A DNA stretch of 58,579 nucleotides, taken from the NCBI GenBank assembly GCA_035995165.1, contig DASYKU010000090.1:1-58579 (forward strand). The letters run 5' to 3'. The notes beneath the pieces were generated by a model. It was not told where the DNA came from, searched no databases, and saw nothing but the letters and a program-made list of their open reading frames with translations. This DNA comes from Mycobacteriales bacterium. Its GTDB lineage: Bacteria; Actinomycetota; Actinomycetes; Mycobacteriales; CADCTP01. Positions 35,925 to 44,362 of this stretch are shown one piece after another. Position numbers and translations under genes: made by a program. The stretch's first letter is position 1; each line of letters starts with the position of its first letter.

Positions 35925-38006
35925 TCAGGGCAGGGTGATCTCGACGCCGGCCGGGGCCGCGAGGATCTCGACGGTCCCGTCGGCGGACAGGTGCAGGTCG
36001 AGCGGTTCGCCGGCGATGCGCAGGCCGCGGACGGTCAGCTCGCCGACGGGGGAGGGGCGCAGCGGCCGCAGCGTGACCCGCCCGGCCGGCACGTCCGGCT
36101 CCAGCCCCAGCGTCGCGGTCAGCACGACCAGCGCCGCCGCGGCCGACCAGGCCTGCGGCCGGCACGCCGCCGGGTACGCCAGCGGGAGCCGGCCGCCGCC
36201 CGCGGTCTCCCCGCCGTACAGCTCCGGGAGGCGGAAGTCGAACGCCGCCCCGGCCGCCAGCAGCCCGTGCACGTAGCTCGCGGCGGTGGCCCGGGCCGCC
36301 TCGGTCCCGGTCGCGGCCAGCCCGCGCAGCGCGATCGCGGTGTCGTGGGCCCAGACCGACCCGCCGTGGTAGCTGAGCGGGTTGAACCCGGCCGAGCGCG
36401 AGGACATCGTCCGCAGGCCCACGCCGCAGTCCAGGTCGGGCGCGGCCAGCCGGGCGACCACGGCCGCGGTCTCGTCCTCGGCCAGCAGCCCGGAGCCGAG
36501 CAGGTGGCCGATGTTGGAGGTGATCGAGTCGACCGGACGGCCGTCGCCGTCCAGCGCGATCGCCGGGTACCGCCCGGCCGGGTCCTCGACCCAGAACCGG
36601 TCCCGGAACCGGTCCCGCAGCGCACCGGCCCAGTCCCGCCAGCCCGCGCCCCCGTCCCGGCCGAACGCGTCGAGCAGGTCCGCCCCCTGCCGCGCCGCCT
36701 CGTACGAGTAGGACTGGACCTCGCAGAGCGCGATCGGCGGCGGGGCGAGCCGGCCGTCCGCGTACTGCACCGAGTTGCCGGAGTCCTTCCAACCCTGGTT
36801 GGCCAGCCGGCCGCCGCTGTCGGCGTACTTCACGAAGCCGGTGCCGGCCGAGGCCCGCAGCCAGCCCAGGGCCGCCTCCAGGTTGGGCAGCAGCGCCTCG
36901 ACGTCGGCCGCGGGCAGGCCCCAGCGCCAGGCGTCGTGCAGCAGCGAGATCCACAGCGGGGTCGCGTCGACGGTCCCGAAGTAGAGGTCGATCCCGCCCG
37001 GCCCGGTCCGGACCTCGTGCAGGATCTTGCCCGGCTCCTCCTCGGTGTCCGGGTCACGCCGGGTGCCCTGCCGGCGGGCCAGCGTCCGCAGCGTCCCGGC
37101 GGCGAGCTCGGTGCCCAGCGGCAGCGCCATCCGGGCGGCCCAGATCGAGTCCCGGCCGAACAGCGTCAGGTACCAGGGCGCGCCCGCGGTGAGGTAGTGG
37201 TCCTCCGGCGCGTCCGGGTCGGCCGCGAGCAGGCCGGCCAGGTCGGCGACGGCCCGGTCGAGCAGGGCCGGGAACCGGTGGTCGCCCGCGGTGACGGTCG
37301 GCGGCCGCCAGAGCTCCCGGGTCGGCGGGGCCGCGATCGGCGGCCGGCCCGGCGCGGTCGCGGTGACCTCCAGCGTGACCGACCAGCGGCCGCGGGCCGC
37401 CAGCGTCACGTCCCAGCCGGCCAGCACCCGCGACGGCGCCCCGACCCGGACCTCGTCCGGCGCGGGCGCGAGCGTGGCGATCACGGTGATGTCGCCGCCG
37501 ACCGGCCAGCGGACCGTGCCGGGCTCGCCGACCTCGGGCCGGATCGGCGGCGCCGTGCTCGGCCGGCCGGCCTTGATGTCGTCCATGGCGGCCAGGTCGG
37601 AGTCGAGCTCGACGGTGACCGTGCAGGTGAGCGGCTCGGTGGCGCGGGAGACGAGGCTGATCGTCTCGCGCGCGCCGTGCGGCGAGACGGTCCGGTCCCG
37701 CTCCACGAACACGGTCGGGTCGGGGCCCTCGTCGCCGAGGTGCCGGGCCACGCCGACGAACCGGGCGGTCGCGGTGTCCGTCGACTGGCCCCGGACCGGC
37801 GCGGGCTCGTGCCCGTCCACGGTGACCACGAGCCGGGACAGCACCCGGTGGTCGGCGAGGTAGACCCCGCTCGCCGGCGCGGTCAGCTGGCCGTCCGGCT
37901 CGGACAGCACCAGCGCGGGGGCCGCGACCACGGTGACCAGCTCGTGCAGATAGGGCTGCTCGCTGCGGACGGCCGAGTCCCGGGGGGCCACCTCCACTGC
38001 CGACAC
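35925..38006 (-). CDS. Glycogen debranching enzyme-like amylo-alpha-1,6-glucosidase
   Basis: This 693-residue protein has an N-terminal beta-rich GDE_N domain (residues about 15-215, with SGVYLADHRVLSRLVV). An (alpha/alpha)6 catalytic domain follows with GAPWYLTLFGRDSIWAARMAL and GGSVWAHDTAIALRG, typical of bacterial amylo-alpha-1,6-glucosidase/GH63-like enzymes. It should trim alpha-1,6 branches or related alpha-glucans in the cytoplasm; no signal peptide is seen. It starts with GTG 17 nt from a LacI-type operator and is divergent from a LacI regulator and sugar ABC transporter, so it belongs to the same uptake and degradation pathway. Confidence 0.87.
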   Translation of the reverse strand: MSAVEVAPRDSAVRSEQPYLHELVTVVAAPALVLSEPDGQLTAPASGVYLADHRVLSRLVVTVDGHEPAPVRGQSTDTATARFVGVARHLGDEGPDPTVFVERDRTVSPHGARETISLVSRATEPLTCTVTVELDSDLAAMDDIKAGRPSTAPPIRPEVGEPGTVRWPVGGDITVIATLAPAPDEVRVGAPSRVLAGWDVTLAARGRWSVTLEVTATAPGRPPIAAPPTRELWRPPTVTAGDHRFPALLDRAVADLAGLLAADPDAPEDHYLTAGAPWYLTLFGRDSIWAARMALPLGTELAAGTLRTLARRQGTRRDPDTEEEPGKILHEVRTGPGGIDLYFGTVDATPLWISLLHDAWRWGLPAADVEALLPNLEAALGWLRASAGTGFVKYADSGGRLANQGWKDSGNSVQYADGRLAPPPIALCEVQSYSYEAARQGADLLDAFGRDGGAGWRDWAGALRDRFRDRFWVEDPAGRYPAIALDGDGRPVDSITSNIGHLLGSGLLAEDETAAVVARLAAPDLDCGVGLRTMSSRSAGFNPLSYHGGSVWAHDTAIALRGLAATGTEAARATAASYVHGLLAAGAAFDFRLPELYGGETAGGGRLPLAYPAACRPQAWSAAAALVVLTATLGLEPDVPAGRVTLRPLRPSPVGELTVRGLRIAGEPLDLHLSADGTVEILAAPAGVEITLP

Positions 38007-38023
38007 CGGCCCAGGCTAGCAAT

Positions 38024-38072
38024 TTGATCGTTCATCAGACAGACTGTCGGCGAATCTGATTTGAACGATCAA
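38024..38072. promoter_or_regulatory. Paired LacI-type operators between the debranching gene and lacI
   Basis: TTGATCGTTCA (38024-38034) and its exact reverse complement TGAACGATCAA (38062-38072) flank 27 bp in the divergent promoter region. Each arm is half of a TTGA-N4-TCAA palindrome as bound by LacI regulators; the second site (TTGAACGATCAA, 38061-38072) is complete. Centres are about 38 bp apart, allowing repression of both directions and perhaps looping. Confidence 0.75.
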
Positions 38073-38134
38073 CCGCGGGGAACGATCGCAGCACCTATCC
38101 ATCGGCACCCTTCATCGGCGGAGCAGGGTCGGCA

Positions 38135-39226
38135 ATGGCAGCCGCACGAGCACCGGGAACGCGACCGACGGTCAAGTCCGTCGCGCGGCATGCCCAGGTG
38201 TCCCGGCAGACCGTGTCGAACGCGCTCAACGCCCCGCAGCGGGTCCGCCCGGACACGCTGTCCCGGGTGCTGGCCTCGATCAACGAGCTCGGCTACCGGC
38301 CCAACACGGCCGCCCGCAACCTGCGTACCCAGTCGACCCGGCTGCTGGCCTGCCGGCTGCTGCCCTCGCTGCAGATGGGCACCGGCGGCGTCCTGGACCG
38401 CTTCCTGCACGCGCTCTGCGACGCCGCCCGCGACCGCGGCTACGACGTGCTCAGCTTCGCCGCGCCGACCGACGACGCCGAGCTGGACGTGGTCGACGAC
38501 CTGCTGCGCCGGCACGCCGTCGACGCGTACGTCATCTCCGGCACCCACAACGTCGATCCCCGCCCGGACTGGCTGGCCGCCCGCGGCGTGCCGTTCGTCG
38601 CGTTCGGCCGGCCCTGGGGCGAGTCGGACACCGGCCACTCCTGGGTGGACGTGGACGGCGCGGCCGGTATGGACGCGGTCGTCGAGCACCTGGTCGCCCA
38701 CGGGCACCGGCGGATCGCGTTCGTCGGCTGGCCCGAGGGCAGCGGCGTCGGCGACGACCGGTTCGCCGGCTTCACCCGGGCCACGCTGCGGCACCGGCTG
38801 TCCACCCGCGGACTGGTCCGCCGGGGCGAGGACGGGATGGCCTCCGGGGCCGCCCTGACCGACCGGTTCCTGGACCTCGCGCAGCCCCCGACCGCGGTGG
38901 TCTGCGTGAGCGACGTGATGGCGCTCGGCGCCATGCGCGCCCTGGACGACCGCGGCCTGCGTCCCGGTTCGCAGGTCGCGGTCACCGGGTTCGACGACAG
39001 TCCACTCGCGACGGTCGTCCGGCCCGGGCTCACCAGCGTCCGGCAACCGCTGGAGGCCGTCGCGGAGCAGGTGATCGAGCTGCTGCTCGAGCACCTGCAC
39101 GGCACCCGCAGCGCGCCGACCCAAGTGCTTCTCGACCCCGCACTCGTGGTGCGGGACAGCAGTGATCGCGGCGGTGTCCCCCTGCCGACGCGGCTGAATC
39201 CCCGAGTAAGGAGAGATCGACGATGA
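38135..39226 (+). CDS. LacI-family regulator of the sugar ABC operon
   Basis: This 363-residue regulator has a helix-turn-helix in VKSVARHAQVSRQTVSNALN, hinge YRPNTAARNLRTQ, and a sugar-binding effector domain. The ATG at 38135 has GGAG upstream. It overlaps the binding-protein gene by 4 nt (ATGA), so the repressor and transporter are one transcript. Operators upstream face both this operon and the debranching enzyme. The inducer is probably the transported alpha-glucoside. Confidence 0.92.
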   Translation: MAAARAPGTRPTVKSVARHAQVSRQTVSNALNAPQRVRPDTLSRVLASINELGYRPNTAARNLRTQSTRLLACRLLPSLQMGTGGVLDRFLHALCDAARDRGYDVLSFAAPTDDAELDVVDDLLRRHAVDAYVISGTHNVDPRPDWLAARGVPFVAFGRPWGESDTGHSWVDVDGAAGMDAVVEHLVAHGHRRIAFVGWPEGSGVGDDRFAGFTRATLRHRLSTRGLVRRGEDGMASGAALTDRFLDLAQPPTAVVCVSDVMALGAMRALDDRGLRPGSQVAVTGFDDSPLATVVRPGLTSVRQPLEAVAEQVIELLLEHLHGTRSAPTQVLLDPALVVRDSSDRGGVPLPTRLNPRVRRDRR

Positions 39227-40491
39227 TCCGACGGACCCGGGCTCCCCTGGCGCTGGTCGCCGGGGTCGGCCTCATGCTGGCCGCGGCCTGCGGTGGCGGC
39301 GACAACGGCTTCAACGGCAACAGCGGCGGCAACGCGGCCGGCGGCGGAGCGACCTCCGGCGTCAAGCTCACGATGCTCATCGGCTCCTCCGGTGACGCGG
39401 AGACCAAGGCGGTCACCGACGCCAGCAACGCCTGGGGCCAGAAGGGCGGCAACACGGTCACCGTGACGCCGGCCAAGGACCTGACCCAGGAGCTGACCCA
39501 GGCGCTGGCCGGCGGCAGCCCGCCGGACGTCTTCTACGTGGACGCGTCGAAGTTCGCCGGGCTGGTCAAGGGCGGCGCCCTGGCCGCGTACGGCGACCAG
39601 ATGCCGAACAAGGACGACTTCTACCCGAACCTGCTGCAGTCCTTCACCTCCGACGGCAAGGTCTACTGCGTGCCGAAGGACTTCTCCACGCTGGCGTTGG
39701 AGATCAACAACGACATGTGGACGAAGGCCGGTCTGACCGCGGCCGACTACCCGACCACCTGGGACCAGCTGCAGACGGTGGCCAAGAAGCTCACCACCGG
39801 CGGCGTCACCGGGCTGGTCATGAGCGACACCCTCGACCGGGTCGACGCGTTCATGCGGCAGGGCGGCGGCTCCTTGGAGAACACCGACGGGACCGCGTTC
39901 ACCGCGGACTCGCCGCAGAACCTGAGCGGGCTGCAGTTCGTGCAGAAGATGGCCCGCGAGGGCGTGCTGAAGTTCCCCAAGCAGACCGACACCGGCTGGG
40001 GCGGCGAGGCCATGGGCAAGAACAAGGCCGCCATGGCGATCGAGGGCAACTGGTTCGTCGGCGGCGTCGTGAACGACTACCCGAAGCTCAAGTACACCGT
40101 CGTGCCGCTGCCGAAGGGCGCGCAGCAGGCGACGCTGTCGTTCACCAACTGCTGGGGCATCGCGGCCAAGAGCAAGAACCAGGCCGCGGCGATCGACCTG
40201 GTGAAGTACCTGACCTCGACCGACCAGCAGCTCGCGTTCGCCAAGGCGTTCGGCGTGATGCCGTCGGTGAAGTCGGCGCAGGCGCAGTTCGCGCAGCAGT
40301 TCCCGGCCCAGAAGGCGTTCGTGGACGGCGCGGCGTACGCGACCGGCCCGACCAGCATCCCGGGCTTCGACCAGGTGCAGAAGGACTTCGACTCGAAGAT
40401 CCTCGGCCTGTCCGACGGGTCCTCGGATCCGAAGGCGATGCTGACCGCGTTGCAGAAGAACGGCTCCGCGGCGCTGAAGGCCGCGAACTAG
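39223..40491 (+). CDS. Sugar ABC transporter substrate-binding lipoprotein
   Basis: This 422-residue extracellular solute-binding protein (family 1, MalE-like) has a type II signal peptide ending in the lipobox LMLAAAC with lipidated Cys23, then a Gly/Asn-rich linker and the two-lobed binding fold. AAGGAGAG precedes the start. Two MalF/MalG-type permeases follow and an alpha-glucosidase and debranching enzyme flank the locus, so maltodextrin or another alpha-glucoside is the likely ligand. A strong hairpin directly after the stop separates it from the permeases. Confidence 0.92.
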   Translation: MIRRTRAPLALVAGVGLMLAAACGGGDNGFNGNSGGNAAGGGATSGVKLTMLIGSSGDAETKAVTDASNAWGQKGGNTVTVTPAKDLTQELTQALAGGSPPDVFYVDASKFAGLVKGGALAAYGDQMPNKDDFYPNLLQSFTSDGKVYCVPKDFSTLALEINNDMWTKAGLTAADYPTTWDQLQTVAKKLTTGGVTGLVMSDTLDRVDAFMRQGGGSLENTDGTAFTADSPQNLSGLQFVQKMAREGVLKFPKQTDTGWGGEAMGKNKAAMAIEGNWFVGGVVNDYPKLKYTVVPLPKGAQQATLSFTNCWGIAAKSKNQAAAIDLVKYLTSTDQQLAFAKAFGVMPSVKSAQAQFAQQFPAQKAFVDGAAYATGPTSIPGFDQVQKDFDSKILGLSDGSSDPKAMLTALQKNGSAALKAAN

Positions 40492-40498
40492 CGACGCG

Positions 40499-40536
40499 GC
40501 GGCGGGCGGACCCGAGGGGAGGGGTCCGCCCGCCGC
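40499..40536 (+). terminator. Strong intra-operon hairpin after the binding-protein gene
   Basis: GCGGCGGGCGGACCC pairs perfectly with GGGTCCGCCCGCCGC across an 8-nt loop (40514-40521), followed by only a short GTTT. In sugar ABC operons such hairpins often cut or protect the message so that the binding protein is made in excess over the permeases. Full termination is unlikely without a U-tract. Confidence 0.75.
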
Positions 40537-40602
40537 GGCGTTTCCCGCGTACGTCCACACACGACGATCCGGCCACCGTCGTGTCCCGCGGAAGGACTGC
40601 CC

Positions 40603-41703
40603 ATGACCTCGTCAGTCGGATCGACCACCGGAGCAGCCGGCGCGGACGTCCCGGCCGGGACCCTGGCCGCGACCGCCGAGCCGCCGCCGCGCCGCCGCCG
40701 GGGCAGCGCGCTGCGCCGGCAGGAACGCTGGGCCGGCTGGCTGTTCGTGCTGCCGGCGCTGGCCATCCTGCTGATCTTCCTGGTCATCCCGATCGGGCTG
40801 GCCTTCTACGTCAGCCTGACCCGCTGGGACGGGCTGTCCAGCCCGTTCGGCGGCGGCGCGAAGTTCGTCGGGCTGGACAACTACAAGAGCCTGATCACGG
40901 TCGACAACCTGACCCGGCAGAACTTCGCCACCTCGATCCGCAACAACTTCTACTTCGTGCTGTTCGTGGTGCCGCTGCAGACCATCCTGGCGCTGGGGCT
41001 GGCGGTGCTGCTGAACAACAAGTTCCTCAAGGGCCGCAGCTTCTTCCGGACCGCGTTCTTCTTCCCGTCGGTCACCAGCAGCATCGCCACCACGCTGGTC
41101 TTCCTGTTCCTGTTCTCCGGCAGCGGCGCGATCAACTCGCTGCTCGGTTTCGTCGGCATCCACGGTCCGAACTGGACGGCCGACTCGCGCGGCGACTTCC
41201 ACCAGGTGCTCAAGGTCGTCGGGGTCGACTCGGCGCCGGGCTGGGCCCAGCACCAGTTCTTCAACCTCACCTGGTGGGACTGGCTGTCCGGGCCGTCGGT
41301 GGCGCTGACGGTCATCATCATCCTGGTCGTCTGGACGACCTCGGGCACGTTCATGCTGATGTTCCTGGCCGGGCTGCAGAACATCAACGACGAGGTGCTG
41401 GAGGCCAGCGAGGTCGACGGGGCCACGTCCTGGCAGACGTTCCGGATGGTGACGCTGCCGATGCTGCGCCCGACGCTGATCCTCGTGCTCACGCTCGGGC
41501 TGATCAGCACCTGGCAGGTCTTCGACCAGATCTACCTGACCGGCAACAACCCGGCGACGGTCACGCCGGCGTACCTGTCGTACAACCAGAGCTTCCAGAA
41601 CTCGGCGTTCGGCATCGGCGCGGCCATCGCGTTCCTGCTCTTCGCGCTGATCATCCTGCTGGCCGCGATTCAGCGCCGGCTCGTCGGCACCGGGGAGGAC
41701 TGA
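40603..41703 (+). CDS. Sugar ABC transporter permease, MalF type
   Basis: This 366-residue protein has a disordered N-terminus of about 45 residues and six membrane helices. The EAA-like cytoplasmic loop reads EVLEASEVDGATSWQTFRMVTLPML and would bind the ATPase. It is the first membrane subunit of the transporter whose binding protein precedes it, and it is followed after one base by the second permease gene. No ATPase gene is present; actinobacteria commonly use a shared MsiK-type ATPase encoded elsewhere. Confidence 0.92.
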   Translation: MTSSVGSTTGAAGADVPAGTLAATAEPPPRRRRGSALRRQERWAGWLFVLPALAILLIFLVIPIGLAFYVSLTRWDGLSSPFGGGAKFVGLDNYKSLITVDNLTRQNFATSIRNNFYFVLFVVPLQTILALGLAVLLNNKFLKGRSFFRTAFFFPSVTSSIATTLVFLFLFSGSGAINSLLGFVGIHGPNWTADSRGDFHQVLKVVGVDSAPGWAQHQFFNLTWWDWLSGPSVALTVIIILVVWTTSGTFMLMFLAGLQNINDEVLEASEVDGATSWQTFRMVTLPMLRPTLILVLTLGLISTWQVFDQIYLTGNNPATVTPAYLSYNQSFQNSAFGIGAAIAFLLFALIILLAAIQRRLVGTGED

Positions 41704-41704
41704 G

Positions 41705-42565
41705 ATGGCCTCGCGCGACTACTCGCCGCCGTGGCGGCGCGGCCTGGGCTACTTCGGGCTCATCGTGTTCGGGCTGATCTTCATCGGCCCGTTCCTGATC
41801 CAGCTCGCGACGTCGTTCAAGACCGACGCGGACGCGGCGAACAACTCGCTCTCGCTGATCCCGCACCCGGTCACGTTCGGCGCCTGGCAACGGATCTTCG
41901 GCTTCACCGACAACTCCGGGATCCCGTTCGGACGGTGGCTGACCAACAGCGTCATCGTGGCCACGGTCATCACGCTGGGCCGGGTCTTCCTGGACAGCCT
42001 GGCCGGCTACGCGCTGGCCCGGCTGAAGTTCCCCGGCCGGCAGGCGGTGTTCTGGAGCGTCCTGGCGGTGCTGGCCGTGCCGGGCGCGGTGCTGCTGATC
42101 CCGCGGTTCCTGGTGCTGAAGGAACTGACGCTGTTCAACTCGTACCCGGGGATGATCCTGCCGATCATCGCCGACGCGGCCGGCATCTTCCTCATGCGGC
42201 AGTTCTTCATCGGGATCCCGCAGACGATGGAGGAGGCGGCCCGGATCGACGGCGCCGGCGTCTTCCGGACCTACTGGACGGTGATCCTGCCGCTGGCCCG
42301 GCCGGGACTGATCACGCTGACGATCCTGAGCTTCCAGGGCTCGTGGAACGAGTTCCAGCTGTTCCTGGTGGCGACGTCGGACCCGAAGTACAACACCCTC
42401 ACGACCGGGCTGGCGAAGTTCTCCAGCGGTCAGCTCGGCGCCGGGACGCAGTATCCGCTCACGCTCGGGGCCGCGTTGCTGTCCACGATCCCGGTCGCGA
42501 TCGTGTTCTTCGCCTTCCAGCGGCACTTCATCGGCGGTCAGCTCGCCGCCGCGGTCAAGGGGTGA
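41705..42565 (+). CDS. Sugar ABC transporter permease, MalG type
   Basis: This 286-residue protein has six membrane helices and a well-kept EAA loop (MEEAARIDGAGVFRTYWTVILPLARPG). It pairs with the preceding MalF-type permease. GGGGAGG upstream serves as ribosome site. Its 3' end overlaps the convergent GH13 gene by 11 nt. Confidence 0.92.
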   Translation: MASRDYSPPWRRGLGYFGLIVFGLIFIGPFLIQLATSFKTDADAANNSLSLIPHPVTFGAWQRIFGFTDNSGIPFGRWLTNSVIVATVITLGRVFLDSLAGYALARLKFPGRQAVFWSVLAVLAVPGAVLLIPRFLVLKELTLFNSYPGMILPIIADAAGIFLMRQFFIGIPQTMEEAARIDGAGVFRTYWTVILPLARPGLITLTILSFQGSWNEFQLFLVATSDPKYNTLTTGLAKFSSGQLGAGTQYPLTLGAALLSTIPVAIVFFAFQRHFIGGQLAAAVKG

Positions 42566-44135
42566 GCCGGTAGATCCCGTAGCCGAAGCCGTCGGCCTTG
42601 ATCAGCCCGTCCCGGACGTCGACGCCGCTGACCTCCAGCGCGACCGCCTCGCGGCCGGCCAGCTCGGCCGGGGAGACGGAGACCGGCTCCCCGGCCGGGT
42701 TGACCACGACCAGGTGGTCCTCGCCGCGTAGGTACGCCAGCGGGTAGCCGCGGCTGAGCACGGTCGTCGCCGCCGCGGTCCGCAGCGCCGGCGTCTCCCG
42801 GCGCAGCCGGACCAGCCGGCGGACCCGGTTCAGCGTCGAGTCCGGGTCGTCCTGCTGGGCCGCGACCGTGGGCCGGCCCGGGTCCGGATCCTGCGGCAGG
42901 TAGAGCTGATCGGCCGGCGCGGAGGAGAAGCCCGCGTTGGGCTGATCGTCGTCCCACTGCATGGGGCTGCGGCAGCCGCTGCGGTTGTACGCCGGGTCGT
43001 AGATGCTGCCCTCCTTGTCCGGCAGGCCGGGAAGGTAGCGCATGCCGATCTCGTCGCCGTAGTAGATCGCCGGCACCGTCCCCCAGGTCAGCAGGAACGC
43101 GTACGCGACGCCGAGCTGCTCCTGGGTCCGGGTGCCGGCCGCCAGCCGGGAGTAGTCGTGGTCGGCCGAGCCCATCACGACCAGCCGGTCCGCGCCGGCG
43201 ACCCGGCGGTGGTCGGCCCAGATCCGCAGGAAGAGATCGAGGTCGGCGGCGCCCGCACCGTCCGCGTCGAAGTAGCAGCGCTCGTGCTCGGGCAGCCAGG
43301 ACAGCGTGCCGGCGCCGCCGTTGTTGAACAGCGCGCTGTGGGCGGCGTGGATGACGAGGAAGAAGTCGGCGTCGAAGCCGCCGCGGACGCCGATGTCGGC
43401 GGCGGCCCGGCTCTCGCTCTCCGGCAGCAGGATCGCGTCCGGGTACGCCGGGTGCATCCAGCCCGCGATGTCCTGCCAGAGCGCGCCGGTGGCGGCGAAG
43501 TCCGGGTCGTCCTTCACCAGTGAGTACGCCATGTCGACGCGGAAGCCGGCCACGCCGCGGTCCAGCCAGAACGCGATGATGTCCTTGAGTGCCTGCCGGT
43601 TCGTGGCCGGCCCGGGCGCGTCGACCGGCTCCCGCCACGGCTCGGCCGGGTCCGTCCGGGCGTAGCCGAAGTTGAGCGCCGGCTGGGTGTCGTAGAAGTT
43701 CTTCAGATAGTAGCCGGGGCGGCTGCCGGGGGAGGCCACGAAGCCGGGACCGGGCCGGTCCGACCAGATGTAGCGGTCGTCGGCGGGGTCCGCGGCCGAG
43801 CGCCGGAACCACTCGTGCTCGGTGGAGGTGTGCCCGGCGACGAGGTCCAGCACGACCCGGATCCCGCGCTCCCGGGCCGCGTCGACGAACCCGACCATGT
43901 CGTCGTTCGTGCCGTACCGGGGGGCGATCCGCAGGTAGTCCGAGACGTCGTAGCCGGCGTCCTGGAACGGGGACGCGAAGCAGGGGTTGAACCAGACCGC
44001 GTCGACGCCGAGCGAGGCGATGTGGTCCAGGTGCGCGAGCGCTCCGGGCAGGTCCCCGACCCCGTCGCCGTCGGAGTCGGCGAAGGACTGCGGGTAGATC
44101 TCGTAGAACACGGCGTCCGCAAGCCAGTCGGTCAC
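42555..44135 (-). CDS. GH13 alpha-glucosidase/oligo-glucosidase
   Basis: This 526-residue cytoplasmic GH13 enzyme shows the conserved regions in order: VVLDLVAGHTS, GFRVDMAYSL with the nucleophile Asp near residue 200, LLPESES with the acid/base Glu near 238, and SADHDY with the third Asp near 325. Length and opening (WLADAVFYEIYPQSFADSDGDG) match oligo-1,6-/alpha-glucosidases and trehalose-type relatives. It presumably hydrolyses the alpha-glucoside imported by the adjacent ABC system. The 227-bp region upstream of its start (44136-44362) holds both divergent promoters; a TTGCAAGGATTTGC stretch near 44245 is only a weak operator candidate. Confidence 0.92.
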   Translation of the reverse strand: MTDWLADAVFYEIYPQSFADSDGDGVGDLPGALAHLDHIASLGVDAVWFNPCFASPFQDAGYDVSDYLRIAPRYGTNDDMVGFVDAARERGIRVVLDLVAGHTSTEHEWFRRSAADPADDRYIWSDRPGPGFVASPGSRPGYYLKNFYDTQPALNFGYARTDPAEPWREPVDAPGPATNRQALKDIIAFWLDRGVAGFRVDMAYSLVKDDPDFAATGALWQDIAGWMHPAYPDAILLPESESRAAADIGVRGGFDADFFLVIHAAHSALFNNGGAGTLSWLPEHERCYFDADGAGAADLDLFLRIWADHRRVAGADRLVVMGSADHDYSRLAAGTRTQEQLGVAYAFLLTWGTVPAIYYGDEIGMRYLPGLPDKEGSIYDPAYNRSGCRSPMQWDDDQPNAGFSSAPADQLYLPQDPDPGRPTVAAQQDDPDSTLNRVRRLVRLRRETPALRTAAATTVLSRGYPLAYLRGEDHLVVVNPAGEPVSVSPAELAGREAVALEVSGVDVRDGLIKADGFGYGIYRLTP

Positions 44136-44362
44136 GCTCGCGTCCTCCCCTCGGCACCCCCGCGCCCGCGCGCGGCATGATCTCGCATGCTGAGCCTAGA
44201 GCCCACGCCACCGTGCCCGAGGGAGTTCCGAGGCGTCCGGAATTGCAAGGATTTGCGGTCACCCGATGCGGTGGACCATGCTCACAGCGTGATGCGCAAT
44301 CCTGCCTCAGGCCTTACCGTCGAAGCACGGGGACCCGTCAGCTCACGTACGAGGTGAGGGCT

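Noticed and set aside
39223-42565. Incomplete or broken sugar ABC transporter because the ATPase is missing
   Set aside because: Actinobacterial carbohydrate ABC operons commonly lack the ATPase and use a shared MsiK-type subunit; all genes present here are intact.
44240-44310. MalR-type operator before the GH13 gene (TTGCAAGGATTTGC and GCGCAATCC)
   Set aside because: The arms are imperfect and widely spaced, and the element does not resemble the operators seen elsewhere in this locus.
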